Positions 1 through 9,777 of a DNA stretch of 64,000 nt are shown here, one piece after another. Position 1 is the first letter of the stretch; each line of letters starts with the position of its first letter. Position numbers and translations under genes: made by a program. Source of the DNA: Klebsiella oxytoca NBRC 105695. GTDB lineage: Bacteria; Pseudomonadota; Gammaproteobacteria; Enterobacterales; Enterobacteriaceae. Location: assembly GCF_001598695.1 (NCBI RefSeq), contig NZ_BCZK01000018.1:1-64000 (forward strand), written 5' to 3'. The notes under the pieces were generated by a model. It saw only the letters and a program-made list of their open reading frames with translations. It did not search any database and had not been told where the DNA came from.

Positions 1-357
<357 letters not shown>

Positions 358-364
358 GGCGCGA

Positions 365-393
365 AGTATAGAGGGTTTACCGACGGTTGTCAT
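365..393 (-). promoter_or_regulatory. rnpB promoter
   Basis: On the minus strand ATGACA (-35, 388-393) and TATACT (-10, 365-370) are separated by exactly 17 bases, and the RNA start at 357 lies 7 bases past the -10 box. Both hexamers match the sigma70 consensus at 5 of 6 positions. The -35 box overlaps the garK stop codon (390-392), so the promoter sits at the very end of the preceding gene. Confidence 0.75.
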
Positions 394-1535
394 CCTTCCG
401 TCGCCATCCCAACCTGCAATGTCGCCGCAATATTACGCGACGCATGATAAATATTGTCCGCCGCGCCGCGAAACGCCTCTTCGAGCGTCGTTACGCTGGT
501 CAGCACGCTAAACACCGCATCAATCCCATACTGGTGAACCACACCGACGTCCCGGGTCAGACTACCGGCGATGCCAATCACCGGCTTATGATACTTTTTC
601 GCCACGCTTGCCACGCCAACCGGCACTTTACCGTTAATACTCTGGCTATCCAGCCGACCTTCGCCGGTCACCACCAGCGAACAATCAAGGATATGCTCTT
701 CCAGGTTCAGCGCCTGGGTCACGATTTCAATCCCGCTGCGTAATTCAGCCTTCAGAAACGCCATCAGCGCGGCACCCATACCGCCCGCCGCGCCCGCACC
801 GGCAACCTGCTTCACATCGACATGCAGATCGGCCTTAATAATATCGGCGTAGTGCGCCAGATTGCTGTCCAGCTCGCGGATCATCGCTTCGGTAGCCCCT
901 TTCTGCGGGCCAAAAATTCTTGACGCGCCGCTATCGCCGATCAGCGGATTGGTGACATCGCAGGCGACCCGAATAGCGCAATCATGCAGTCGGGCATCAA
1001 GACCGGAGATATCTATCGAATTGAGGCTACACAGACTACCGCCGCCGTTGCCAATCTCTGCGCCGTTGGCATCGCAAAGCCGCGCGCCCAGCGCCTGCAC
1101 CATTCCTGCGCCGCCATCGTTGGTGGCGCTGCCGCCAATGCCAATGATGATATTTTTCGCCCCGTGATCCAGCGCCTGCAGAATCAGCTCGCCGGTACCG
1201 CGCGATGTCGTCAATAGCGGGTTACGCTGTACGGGCGGCACGAGCCCCAGCCCGCTGGCCGCAGCCATTTCGATAAACGCGGTTTTGCCGTCACCGGAAA
1301 GCCCCCAGCAGGCATCAACCGGGAGACCCAGCGGCCCCGTCACGCAGGCGCTCATCTCGGTTCCCTGCGTCGCGGCAATCATCGCCTCAACGGTACCTTC
1401 TCCGCCATCAGCGAGAGGAACCTTCACGTAGAGCGCATCGGGGAAAATTTCCCGAAAACCTTTTTCTATAGCCTGAGCAACCTCGGTGGCCGAGAGGCTT
1501 TCTTTATAAGAGTCTGGGGCGATTACGATTTTCAT
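390..1535 (-). CDS. garK: Glycerate 2-kinase GarK
   Basis: Phosphorylates D-glycerate to 2-phosphoglycerate, the last step of galactarate/glucarate breakdown. The 381-residue product equals the E. coli GarK length when the ATG at 1535 is used (start MKIVIAPDSYKESL); an in-frame extension upstream to 1568 adds 11 unconserved residues and is rejected. Glycerate kinase type-1 features are visible: the N-terminal APDSYKES segment, a DGGEGT motif and a Gly-rich GIGGSATNDGGAG segment. It is last in the garPLRK transcription unit, 65 bases after garR, and abuts the rnpB promoter. Confidence 0.96.
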   Translation of the reverse strand: MKIVIAPDSYKESLSATEVAQAIEKGFREIFPDALYVKVPLADGGEGTVEAMIAATQGTEMSACVTGPLGLPVDACWGLSGDGKTAFIEMAAASGLGLVPPVQRNPLLTTSRGTGELILQALDHGAKNIIIGIGGSATNDGGAGMVQALGARLCDANGAEIGNGGGSLCSLNSIDISGLDARLHDCAIRVACDVTNPLIGDSGASRIFGPQKGATEAMIRELDSNLAHYADIIKADLHVDVKQVAGAGAAGGMGAALMAFLKAELRSGIEIVTQALNLEEHILDCSLVVTGEGRLDSQSINGKVPVGVASVAKKYHKPVIGIAGSLTRDVGVVHQYGIDAVFSVLTSVTTLEEAFRGAADNIYHASRNIAATLQVGMATEG

Positions 1536-1600
1536 AGTTATGTAGCCTGACAGTGCCGCGCAAGGCAAGAATTACAGGGCGCGCATCCGCGCCCTTCTTG

Positions 1601-2485
1601 TTAGCGAGTGACTTCCACTTTCGCCAGTTTTTCGTAGTAGCATGCAAGTGCGCTATGGTCGGCGGTACCCAGGCCATCAGCGCGCAGCGCCTGCATCATC
1701 TCCATTACTGCGGCGGTCAGCGGCAGCTGGGCGCCCACGCCGTGAGAAGTATCCAGCGCATTCGCCAGATCTTTAATATGCAGATCGATACGGAAGCCCG
1801 GCTTAAAGTTACGATCCATCACCATCGGCGCTTTGGCATCCAGCACGGTGCTCCCGGCCAGCCCGCCGCGGATGGCCTGATAAACCAGATCCGGGTTCAC
1901 GCCCGCTTTAGTCGCCAGCGTCAGCGCTTCGGACATCGCCGCAATGTTCAGCGCCACAATCACCTGGTTGGCCAGCTTGGTGACGTTGCCCGCGCCGATC
2001 TCGCCGGTGTGTACCACGGATCCCGCCATCGCTTTCAGCAGATCGTAATATTTATCGAAAATCGCTTTATCACCGCCCACCATCACCGACAGCGTACCGT
2101 CGATAGCCTTCGGTTCGCCGCCGCTGACCGGGGCATCCAGCATATCGACGCCCTTCGCTTTCAGCGCTTCGCTGATTTCGCGGCTCGCCAGCGGCGCGAT
2201 GGAGCTCATATCAATCAAAACGGTGCCCGGCTTCGCGCCTTCAATGATCCCGCCTTCGCCCAGCGCGACCTCTTTCACGTGCGGGGAGTTCGGCAGCATG
2301 GTGATGATCACATCGCACTGCTCGGCAATCGCTTTCGCTGATGCGGCGGTTTCTGCGCCTGCGGCAATCACTTCGGCAATCGCTTCCGGATTACGGTCAG
2401 CAACCACCAACGAGTAACCCGCCTTGAGGAGGTTTTTACTCATTGGTTTACCCATGATACCGAGGCCAATAAAACCAACTTTCAT
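1601..2485 (-). CDS. garR: Tartronate semialdehyde reductase (2-hydroxy-3-oxopropionate reductase)
   Basis: NAD(P)H-dependent reductase converting tartronate semialdehyde to D-glycerate. The 294-residue product belongs to the beta-hydroxyacid dehydrogenase family: N-terminal Rossmann motif GLGIMGKPM, substrate-site DAPVSGG near residue 118 and the catalytic-lysine segment GNVTKLANQ near 170. A second ATG two codons upstream (2491) stands about 8 bases from a GAGAG sequence and could be the true start; 2485 is chosen because it gives the usual family start MKVGFIGLG. It lies 34 bases downstream of garL in the same operon. Confidence 0.96.
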   Translation of the reverse strand: MKVGFIGLGIMGKPMSKNLLKAGYSLVVADRNPEAIAEVIAAGAETAASAKAIAEQCDVIITMLPNSPHVKEVALGEGGIIEGAKPGTVLIDMSSIAPLASREISEALKAKGVDMLDAPVSGGEPKAIDGTLSVMVGGDKAIFDKYYDLLKAMAGSVVHTGEIGAGNVTKLANQVIVALNIAAMSEALTLATKAGVNPDLVYQAIRGGLAGSTVLDAKAPMVMDRNFKPGFRIDLHIKDLANALDTSHGVGAQLPLTAAVMEMMQALRADGLGTADHSALACYYEKLAKVEVTR

Positions 2486-2519
2486 TGTCATGTCTTTATC
2501 TCTCTAGTTTCGGTGGTGG

Positions 2520-3290
2520 TTATTTCTTAAAGGAGTCAGCCAGCTTCTGCGTGGCAGAACGGAAAACGCCCAGGTCGCTGCCGACGGCGACAAAGGTCGC
2601 GCCCCATTCCAGATAGCGGCGCGCGTCGGCTTCAACCGGCGCCAGAATACCGCTCGGCTTACCGTGCTTCTTCGCGCTGGCAAAAATGTGCTGGATTGCT
2701 TTTTGAACTTCCGGATGGGAAGCATTGCCCAGATGACCCAGCGCAGCGGCCAGATCGCTTGGGCCGACAAAAATACCGTCCACGCCAGGCGTGGCGGCTA
2801 TCGCATCAACGTTATCCACGCCCTGCTGGCTCTCGATTTGCACGAGAATGGTGATATTTTTGTTCGACTGCGCGAAGTAATCCGGCACGGTGCCAAACAT
2901 ATTGGCGCGGTGCGAGACGGATACGCCGCGAATGCCTTCAGGCGGATAGCGGGTTGAGGCAACGGCGTTAATCGCCTGCTCTTCCGTTTCTACAAACGGG
3001 ATCAGAAAGTTATAAAAACCGATATCCAGCAGGCGTTTAATGATCACCGGTTCGTTGGTCGGTACGCGAACGACCGGCGCGCTGTTGCTACCTTTCAGCG
3101 CCATCAGCTGCGGGATAAAGGTAGAGATATCGTTCGGCGCATGTTCGCCGTCCAGTACCAGCCAGTCGAAACCGGCCAGGCCTAAAACTTCGGTGCTAAT
3201 TGGGCTCGCCAGCGCGGACCAGCAGCCAATCTGAACCTGATGCGCCGCCAGGGCCGCCTTAAATTTATTCGGGAAGATATCGTTATTCAT
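2520..3290 (-). CDS. garL: 5-keto-4-deoxy-D-glucarate aldolase
   Basis: Class II (metal-dependent) aldolase of the HpcH/HpaI family. It cleaves 5-keto-4-deoxy-D-glucarate to pyruvate and tartronate semialdehyde, the substrate of the next gene product GarR. The 256-residue length equals E. coli GarL. Family motifs include [10 protein letters not shown] near residue 46, the [11 protein letters not shown] metal-site segment and [10 protein letters not shown]. The ATG at 3290 is preceded by AAGGT at good spacing; a GTG one codon upstream is also open. It lies 28 bases after garP and is surely cotranscribed. Confidence 0.96.
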   Translation of the reverse strand: MNNDIFPNKFKAALAAHQVQIGCWSALASPISTEVLGLAGFDWLVLDGEHAPNDISTFIPQLMALKGSNSAPVVRVPTNEPVIIKRLLDIGFYNFLIPFVETEEQAINAVASTRYPPEGIRGVSVSHRANMFGTVPDYFAQSNKNITILVQIESQQGVDNVDAIAATPGVDGIFVGPSDLAAALGHLGNASHPEVQKAIQHIFASAKKHGKPSGILAPVEADARRYLEWGATFVAVGSDLGVFRSATQKLADSFKK

Positions 3291-3318
3291 CACTTATACC
3301 TTGTCACTTAACCGTTAA

Positions 3319-4653
3319 TTATTTCTGCAGTTCCATACGTTTGATGTCGCCGACCACAAACAGATAGCAAACCATCGCCATCAGGGCGGAACATCCAACA
3401 AAGACCAGCGCTGCGTTGAATGAGTGCAGTTCGCTCACCAGGTAACCGATAACCAGCGGGGTTACGATGGAAGCAACGTTACCAAATACGTTAAATACGC
3501 CGCCGCACAGGCCAACAATCTCTTTCGGCGCAGTATCGGAAATCACCGGCCAGCCCAGCGCGCCAAACCCTTTACCGAAGAATGCCAGCGCCATCAGGGT
3601 GACCACCAGCGCGGTATTATTGGTGTAGTTACACAGAATGATGGTGGAAGCGAGCAGCATTCCGAGGACGATCGGCAGCTTACGCGCCACGGTGATGGAA
3701 AAACCGCGTTTAATCAGATAGTCAGAGAACACGCCGCCCAGCACGCCGCCGGCAAAACCGCACAGCGCCGGAATCGATGCGACCAGACCCACTTTCAGAA
3801 TCGACATACCCTTTTCCTGCACCAGATAAATCGGAAACCAGGTGAGGAAGAACCAGGTAATGGTATTGATAAAATATTGACCGAAGAATACGCCCAGCAT
3901 CATGCGGTTGGTCAACAGCTGCTTGATATAGTGAAGCTTCGGACCGCTGGCCGCCGCGCTGCCGGGCTTTTTATGGTCCATATCAACGACTGCGCCATTC
4001 TCGGAGATAAACTTCAGCTCCTCTTGCGTCATGCGCGGATGGTCAGTGGGATTATGGATCAGTTTTATCCACAGGCCGGTCAGCACAAAGCCAATCACGC
4101 CCATGACGGTGAAGACATGCTCCCAACCCCAGGCAAAGGTCAGCCAGCCCAGCAGCGGCGAGAACAGCGCCAGGGAGAAATACTGCGCGGAGTTAAAGAT
4201 CGCCGATGCGGTGCCGCGCTCTTTCGTCGGAAACCACGCCGCGACGATACGGGCGTTTGCCGGGAAAGATGGCGCTTCAGAGAAGCCCAGCATAAAGCGC
4301 ATAAAAAACATTGAGATGCCCGCCCACGCCAGCGGAAACATATCCACAAAGCCTTGCAGGAAGGTGAACAGCGACCAGAAGAACAGGCTGTAAGAGTAGA
4401 CCTTTTTCGATCCAAATTTATCGAGCAGCCAGCCGCCGGGGATTTGCATTAGCAGGTAGGCCCAGCCAAAAGCGGAGAAAATATAGCCCATTGAGACCGC
4501 ACTCAGCTGCAGCTCTTTCGCCACCTCGGTACCGGCGATCGAAAGCGTCGCGCGGTCGGCATAGTTAACGGCAGTGACAATAAAAATAATTAACAGAATT
4601 AAATAGCGGGTTGGCACACTTTTTTTCTGTTCTATTGTTGCATCCAGACTCAT
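3319..4653 (-). CDS. garP: Galactarate/glucarate MFS transporter
   Basis: Inner-membrane proton symporter of the major facilitator superfamily (anion:cation symporter family) importing galactarate, D-glucarate and probably glycerate. The 444-residue product is the E. coli GarP length and matches it almost residue for residue, except in the first 15 cytoplasmic residues. About 12 hydrophobic segments are present, with the MFS loop motif GGWLLDKFGSKKVY after TM2. It is first in garPLRK and divergent from garD. Its upstream region holds a CACACC/GGTGTG inverted repeat at 4674-4701. Confidence 0.96.
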   Translation of the reverse strand: MSLDATIEQKKSVPTRYLILLIIFIVTAVNYADRATLSIAGTEVAKELQLSAVSMGYIFSAFGWAYLLMQIPGGWLLDKFGSKKVYSYSLFFWSLFTFLQGFVDMFPLAWAGISMFFMRFMLGFSEAPSFPANARIVAAWFPTKERGTASAIFNSAQYFSLALFSPLLGWLTFAWGWEHVFTVMGVIGFVLTGLWIKLIHNPTDHPRMTQEELKFISENGAVVDMDHKKPGSAAASGPKLHYIKQLLTNRMMLGVFFGQYFINTITWFFLTWFPIYLVQEKGMSILKVGLVASIPALCGFAGGVLGGVFSDYLIKRGFSITVARKLPIVLGMLLASTIILCNYTNNTALVVTLMALAFFGKGFGALGWPVISDTAPKEIVGLCGGVFNVFGNVASIVTPLVIGYLVSELHSFNAALVFVGCSALMAMVCYLFVVGDIKRMELQK

Positions 4654-4924
4654 CTCATATTCCTCAGGTACAACACACCTTCCATTATTTATTTTGGTGT
4701 GATTCTTAATTATTCAGAAATCAATATCAGGAGGTATCGATTTACTCATCCGGCGCATTGCAAGCATGACTCAGTATAATCAGCTTGCGACCGTTAAACA
4801 CTGTGCATACAACCTGTAAATGGCGTTTAATTATCTCTAATGTTGTGCAAATGCAATAATCAATGGGCGCTGATCCACAGTTCCAGCGATTTCCCCCATG
4901 CGCGGGTTCTCTTGCGTAGCAATG

Positions 4925-4940
4925 GGTGATTTAGATCACA
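4925..4940. promoter_or_regulatory. Putative CRP site of the gar divergon
   Basis: GGTGATTTAGATCACA fits TGTGA-N6-TCACA with one mismatch in the left arm and a perfect right arm, and is followed by the A/T-rich TTTTC expected on that side. It lies between the divergent garP and garD genes, which suits catabolite control of galactarate use. Not tested here. Confidence 0.55.
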
Positions 4941-4999
4941 TTTTCAAATTCAAACACCTGACATTCTTTATTTCACAAATCTGCGCATCAGAAATTGAA

Positions 5000-5126
5000 T
5001 ATACCCTAAATATTTCGAGTTGCATGAAGGCGGCAACGCAGGGAATCCCCTGGCGCTTACTAAAGTAAGTGACTGGGGTGAGCGAGGAAAGCCAACGCAA
5101 ATGCAGCTTGAAATATGACGGGTATA
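5000..5126. repeat. ERIC element (127 bp)
   Basis: Starts TATACCC and ends GGGTATA, is 127 bp long and contains the diagnostic core AAGTAAGTGACTGGGGTGAG (5064-5083). These are the hallmarks of a complete enterobacterial repetitive intergenic consensus element. It lies just upstream of garD, ending 45 bases before the start codon, so it is probably transcribed in the garD leader and can fold into a long hairpin. Confidence 0.93.
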
Positions 5127-5171
5127 AACGTTTTATTTTATTATTCGCACCTTGCTGGAGAATACTGGACA

Positions 5172-6743
5172 ATGGCTGACATTGAAATTAGACAAGAATC
5201 GCCAACGGCGTTTTATATAAAAGTGCACGAAACGGATAACGTGGCGATTATTGTTAACGATCGAGGTTTAAAAGCCGGAACGCGTTTCCCTGACGGGCTC
5301 ACGCTGGTTGAGCATATCCCGCAAGGCCACAAGGTCGCGCTGGTCGATATTCCTGTACACGGTGAAATCATCCGCTATGGCGAGGTGATTGGCTACGCGG
5401 TACGCGATATTCCGCAGGGCAGCTGGATTGACGAATCGCTGGTGGAACTGCCGAAGGCGCCGCCTCTGCACACCTTACCTCTGGCGACCAAAGTTCCGGC
5501 GCCGCTGCCGCCGCTGGAAGGCTATACCTTCGAAGGCTATCGCAACGCCGACGGCAGCGTTGGCACCAAAAATCTGCTCGGTATTAGCACCAGCGTGCAC
5601 TGCGTGGCGGGAGTCGTCGATTACGTAGTGAAAATTATCGAACGCGATCTGCTGCCGAAGTATCCCAACGTCGATGGCGTCGTGGGTCTGAACCATCTTT
5701 ATGGCTGCGGCGTGGCGATTAACGCTCCGGCAGCGGTCGTTCCGATCCGCACCATTCATAACCTGGCCCTCAATCCAAACTTCGGCGGCGAAGTGATGGT
5801 GATTGGCCTTGGCTGCGAGAAACTGCAGCCGGAGCGCCTGCTGGAAGGCACCGACGATGTAAAAAGCATTCCCGTAGATAGCGCCAGCATCGTCAGCCTG
5901 CAGGATGAGAAGCACGTCGGTTTTAAATCAATGGTGGATGACATTCTGCAGGTCGCCGAGCGCCATCTGGAGAAGCTGAACCAGCGCCAGCGCGAAACCT
6001 GCCCGGCCTCCGAACTGGTGGTCGGTATGCAGTGCGGCGGCAGCGATGCGTTTTCTGGCGTGACCGCCAACCCGGCGGTGGGCTATGCCTCCGATCTGCT
6101 GGTGCGCTGCGGGGCGACCGTCATGTTTTCCGAAGTCACCGAAGTACGCGATGCGATTCATCTGCTGACGCCGCGCGCCATCAACGAAGAAGTCGGCAGA
6201 CGCCTGCTGGAGGAGATGGCCTGGTACGATAACTATCTTGATATGGGTAAAACCGACCGCAGCGCCAACCCCTCCCCGGGCAATAAAAAAGGCGGTCTGG
6301 CCAACGTTGTAGAAAAGGCGCTGGGTTCTATCGCTAAATCCGGAAAGAGCGCGATTGCCGAAGTGCTCTCTCCGGGGCAGCGCCCGACCAAACGCGGTTT
6401 GATTTACGCCGCGACGCCGGCGAGCGACTTCGTCTGCGGTACTCAGCAGGTGGCCTCCGGGATCACTGTGCAGGTCTTTACTACCGGTCGCGGTACGCCG
6501 TATGGCCTGGTCGCCGTACCGGTGATTAAAATGGCGACGCGTACCGAGCTGGCAAACCGCTGGTATGACCTAATGGATATCAATGCGGGAACCATCGCCA
6601 CCGGCGAAGAAACCATTGAAGAGGTAGGGCTGAAGCTGTTTGAATTTATTCTTGATGTCGCCAGCGGCCGCAAGAAGACTTTCTCAGATCAGTGGGGCCT
6701 GCACAATCAGCTGGCGGTGTTTAACCCGGCGCCGGTGACCTGA
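5172..6743 (+). CDS. garD: Galactarate dehydratase
   Basis: Dehydrates galactarate to 5-keto-4-deoxy-D-glucarate, the GarL substrate. The 523-residue product (start [18 protein letters not shown]) is the E. coli GarD length; an upstream extension to 5115 falls inside the ERIC element and is rejected. UxaA-family layout: a small N-terminal SAF-like domain (about 1-100) and a large C-terminal domain with [24 protein letters not shown] and [12 protein letters not shown], whose Cys residues are candidate Fe(II) ligands. It is transcribed alone, away from garP. Confidence 0.96.
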   Translation: MADIEIRQESPTAFYIKVHETDNVAIIVNDRGLKAGTRFPDGLTLVEHIPQGHKVALVDIPVHGEIIRYGEVIGYAVRDIPQGSWIDESLVELPKAPPLHTLPLATKVPAPLPPLEGYTFEGYRNADGSVGTKNLLGISTSVHCVAGVVDYVVKIIERDLLPKYPNVDGVVGLNHLYGCGVAINAPAAVVPIRTIHNLALNPNFGGEVMVIGLGCEKLQPERLLEGTDDVKSIPVDSASIVSLQDEKHVGFKSMVDDILQVAERHLEKLNQRQRETCPASELVVGMQCGGSDAFSGVTANPAVGYASDLLVRCGATVMFSEVTEVRDAIHLLTPRAINEEVGRRLLEEMAWYDNYLDMGKTDRSANPSPGNKKGGLANVVEKALGSIAKSGKSAIAEVLSPGQRPTKRGLIYAATPASDFVCGTQQVASGITVQVFTTGRGTPYGLVAVPVIKMATRTELANRWYDLMDINAGTIATGEETIEEVGLKLFEFILDVASGRKKTFSDQWGLHNQLAVFNPAPVT

Positions 6744-6756
6744 TCGGCTCAGCAAC

Positions 6757-6788
6757 TTATCCCGCTCGTGATGCTTCGGGCGGGATAC
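6757..6788. terminator. Hairpin between convergent garD and kinase gene
   Basis: ATCCCGCTCG and CGGGCGGGAT form a 10-bp stem with one mismatch around a short loop, between two converging genes only 50 bases apart. There is no strong T tract on either side, so the hairpin may act in both directions but weakly. Confidence 0.5.
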
Positions 6789-6793
6789 CTCTG

Positions 6794-7741
6794 CTATTGA
6801 TGCGCGTTGAGAAACCCCTCTATCTGCGCTTTGGTGGAAGTCCCTTCCATCGGCCCACGCCGGGTAATCGCCAGAGAGCCGCTGGCGTTGGCCCATCTCA
6901 GCGCCTCCTGCGGCGATGCGCCGGACAGGAAAAGGCTGACAAAGGTGGCGCCAAAGCAGTCGCCGGCCCCCGTCGGATCGACAACCGGGACATGAAAACC
7001 GGCAGCATGATGCGTTTCTCTGGCGCTGTAATAGCTCGCTCCGCGCGGGCCGCGTTTAATTACCACGTGCTTAACGCCGCGCTTTAAAAGCTTATCCACC
7101 AGCACCTGCTCATTGCGCCCAGGGTTGAGGCCAAAGTAATCCAGTTCGCCATCGCTGGGCAAAAAAATATCTGTATAATCAAGGATATATTCAAAAGCCT
7201 GCGACATTTCAGGGATGTTGAGCATCTCTTTGCGGATATTCGGATCGAACGAAACCGTGCCGTTGCGCGCTTTAATATTTTCAATCGCTTTACGCATCGC
7301 GTCGATCATGCGAAACGAAAACAGCGAAGAGCCCATAATGTGAAAATGATTGCACTGGTTAAGCAGACGGTCGTCAATATGGTCAGCGGTTAGCAAACCA
7401 CAGGCGCTGTTCGGCATATTAAAAATAAAATCGCGCTGCGCCTGGCTACGGTAGCTCACGAAAGCGCTGCCGGTGGTCGCCTTTTGCAGTATGGCGATCC
7501 CATTAACGTTTACGCCGTCGCTTTCCAGCCGCGCGATATTCATTTCACCAAACGCATCGTTGCCGACACAGCTGAAAAGCACCGAGCCCAGCCCCAGCTT
7601 TGCCACCTGATCGGCGAAAATTGCCGGGGCGCCGCTGGGATATGGCCCCCAAAATTCACCCGGGCGAGAAAAACCCTGGTTCTCTTCTTTTGCCAGAAAC
7701 TCCACCAGTAGTTCGCCGATGGTGCAAATGGTCACATTCAT
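6794..7741 (-). CDS. PfkB-family sugar kinase of unknown substrate
   Basis: ATP-dependent ribokinase/PfkB kinase, 315 residues. Visible features: N-terminal IGELLVEF strand, a GAPAIFADQVAKLG segment in the substrate region and the C-terminal signature DPTGAGDCFGATF with catalytic Asp261. Two ATG codons are adjacent; GGAG sits 2 bases before the first (7744) and 5 before the second, so 7741 is preferred. The gene starts 10 bases after a DeoR-type regulator gene on the same strand, and the pair is divergent from gatY. A substrate related to tagatose or a keto-sugar is likely from context, but I cannot name it. E. coli K-12 has no equivalent at this locus. Confidence 0.85.
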   Translation of the reverse strand: MNVTICTIGELLVEFLAKEENQGFSRPGEFWGPYPSGAPAIFADQVAKLGLGSVLFSCVGNDAFGEMNIARLESDGVNVNGIAILQKATTGSAFVSYRSQAQRDFIFNMPNSACGLLTADHIDDRLLNQCNHFHIMGSSLFSFRMIDAMRKAIENIKARNGTVSFDPNIRKEMLNIPEMSQAFEYILDYTDIFLPSDGELDYFGLNPGRNEQVLVDKLLKRGVKHVVIKRGPRGASYYSARETHHAAGFHVPVVDPTGAGDCFGATFVSLFLSGASPQEALRWANASGSLAITRRGPMEGTSTKAQIEGFLNAHQ

Positions 7742-7751
7742 CATCGCTCCT

Positions 7752-8582
7752 TTACTTTGCCTTCTGCAAAGCAGGGTTGAGCCATGTCAGGCACTCGTTG
7801 TTGGTATAGCTGTTAGTCATGCCAGCGGCGAGAAGGCGGGCGTGATACTCCGCGGCGACCACCTGCGGCGTCACGATGCCGCTAATTTGCTGCAAGTCGC
7901 CAATCGCGTAGCGTTTATCGCCATACACCGGACGATGCGCAACGACCGCAATCACCCTCTCACTTTGCGCCACCGCTTCGCTCAGCAGGCGAGCGCTGGC
8001 TTCCTGTCTGACGCTCAAGGTGCCATCTTCCGCAATGTGGTCGACAGCGATCAGCGCTCGTGAGGGGCGATATTGACCCAGCGCGTTCAGCGCCAGATCG
8101 CCTTCGACTATTTTGCCGCTGCTCCCGAGTACGCCGCCGAGCAGCACGGTTTCCCCATTCAGAAACTCCTGCGCCAGCGGCACATGCGCCAGGTCGTTTA
8201 ACAGCAGACAAAGCTCGTCATAGCCAGCAAGGAACGGGATCACTTTGCGTAAGATCGACCCCTGCCCCAGAAAGAGCGTTTCGCTATCTTCGATCTGCAC
8301 GGCGATCTGGCGAGCCATTTCGGTCTCCAGGGCTTTATCCGTTACTACCGGAGCCTCCTGAGCCAAGGCGATCGGGGTCCCGGCCTGGGAAGTGTAAATT
8401 GCGCCGCCAAACGAGCGCTTAAGGTAGCCCTGCTGTTCAAGGTAGTTCAGGTCATTACGGATCGTTACCCCAGATACAGCCAGCATTTCAGCCAGATCGT
8501 CGACTTTGATCTCTCCGTTTTTGCGCACGATCTCCGCGATGTCCAGGCGCCTTTTCAGCAGACTTGTAGACGGTTTTGCCAC
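7752..8582 (-). CDS. DeoR-family transcriptional regulator
   Basis: 276-residue predicted sugar-phosphate-responsive regulator. The N-terminal winged helix (about residues 10-65) has the family pattern RRLDIAEIVRKNGEI..VDDLAEMLAVSGVTIRNDLNYLEQQGYLKR, followed by the characteristic GGA. The C-terminal effector domain is divergent. The start is GTG at 8582 with AAGAAGG about 9 bases upstream. It forms a two-gene unit with the kinase downstream and is transcribed away from gatY. One copy of an 18-bp element (8612-8629) lies 30 bases in front of its start, consistent with autoregulation or control by GatR. Ligand unknown. Confidence 0.85.
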   Translation of the reverse strand: MAKPSTSLLKRRLDIAEIVRKNGEIKVDDLAEMLAVSGVTIRNDLNYLEQQGYLKRSFGGAIYTSQAGTPIALAQEAPVVTDKALETEMARQIAVQIEDSETLFLGQGSILRKVIPFLAGYDELCLLLNDLAHVPLAQEFLNGETVLLGGVLGSSGKIVEGDLALNALGQYRPSRALIAVDHIAEDGTLSVRQEASARLLSEAVAQSERVIAVVAHRPVYGDKRYAIGDLQQISGIVTPQVVAAEYHARLLAAGMTNSYTNNECLTWLNPALQKAK

Positions 8583-8611
8583 AGTGTTGTGCCTTCTTAT
8601 TTTCTCCCAGA

Positions 8612-8629
8612 ATAACTTTCATTTTTAAA
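8612..8629 (+). promoter_or_regulatory. Putative operator copy 1
   Basis: ATAACTTTCATTTTTAAA, identical over 18 bases to the copy at 8762-8779. It lies in the leader of the divergent regulator/kinase pair. AACTTTCATT recurs before gatR, so the site probably belongs to GatR or the adjacent DeoR-type protein. Confidence 0.55.
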
Positions 8630-8761
8630 TTTCCCCGCTGCATTGTCAAACGCCAGGCCTTCTTTAAGCATTCAATAGCGAATTAAAATTATTTAATTCA
8701 GTAGGTTATGTTTAATCACGCTTTTTAAGATACTTTTAAAAAAGAAAACAAACAAGAGCAT

Positions 8762-8779
8762 ATAACTTTCATTTTTAAA
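8762..8779 (+). promoter_or_regulatory. Putative operator copy 2
   Basis: Second exact copy of ATAACTTTCATTTTTAAA, exactly 150 bp from the first. It lies 15 bp upstream of the CRP-like site of the gatY promoter. Spaced repeated operators suit DNA looping by an oligomeric DeoR-family repressor. Confidence 0.55.
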
Positions 8780-8794
8780 ATAACATCACAGTAG

Positions 8795-8810
8795 TGTGCG
8801 ATTGATCACA
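8795..8810 (+). promoter_or_regulatory. Putative CRP site of gatY
   Basis: TGTGCGATTGATCACA matches TGTGA-N6-TCACA at 9 of 10 arm positions. The embedded GATTGATCACAA (8800-8811) recurs upstream of gatZ at 13036-13047, which supports shared control of the two transcription units. Confidence 0.7.
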
Positions 8811-8820
8811 ACAACAAAAC

Positions 8821-8834
8821 GTAGCGATCGCTAC
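8821..8834. promoter_or_regulatory. Perfect palindrome, candidate operator
   Basis: GTAGCGATCGCTAC is its own reverse complement over 14 bases. It lies 10 bp downstream of the CRP-like site and about 65 bp before the gatY start, where a repressor would block transcription. It does not resemble the AACTTTCATT motif, so it may bind a second regulator such as the neighbouring DeoR-type protein. Confidence 0.5.
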
Positions 8835-8870
8835 ATTACTTTCAAAACGAAGGCGTAAGTAACGAATAAA

Positions 8871-8889
8871 TTTACAAAATGAAAGTTAA
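8871..8889 (-). promoter_or_regulatory. Inverted operator copy at the gatY ribosome-binding site
   Basis: On the minus strand this reads TTAACTTTCATTTTGTAAA, matching the 18-bp operator with one inserted base. It ends just before the AAGGAG of gatY. Confidence 0.5.
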
Positions 8890-9753
<864 letters not shown>

Positions 9754-9777
9754 TTTTCGGATCGAAGGAGCAATGTC

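Larger units (their letters stand above)
4654..5171. promoter_or_regulatory. garP-garD divergent control region
   Basis: A 518-bp gap between two divergent genes of one pathway. It contains a probable CRP site (4925-4940), an ERIC element (5000-5126) next to garD, and AT-rich DNA around 4680-4860 suited to promoters. In E. coli the gar genes are activated by CdaR (SdaR); I cannot point to its site here. No open reading frame in the gap looks like a gene. Confidence 0.6.
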
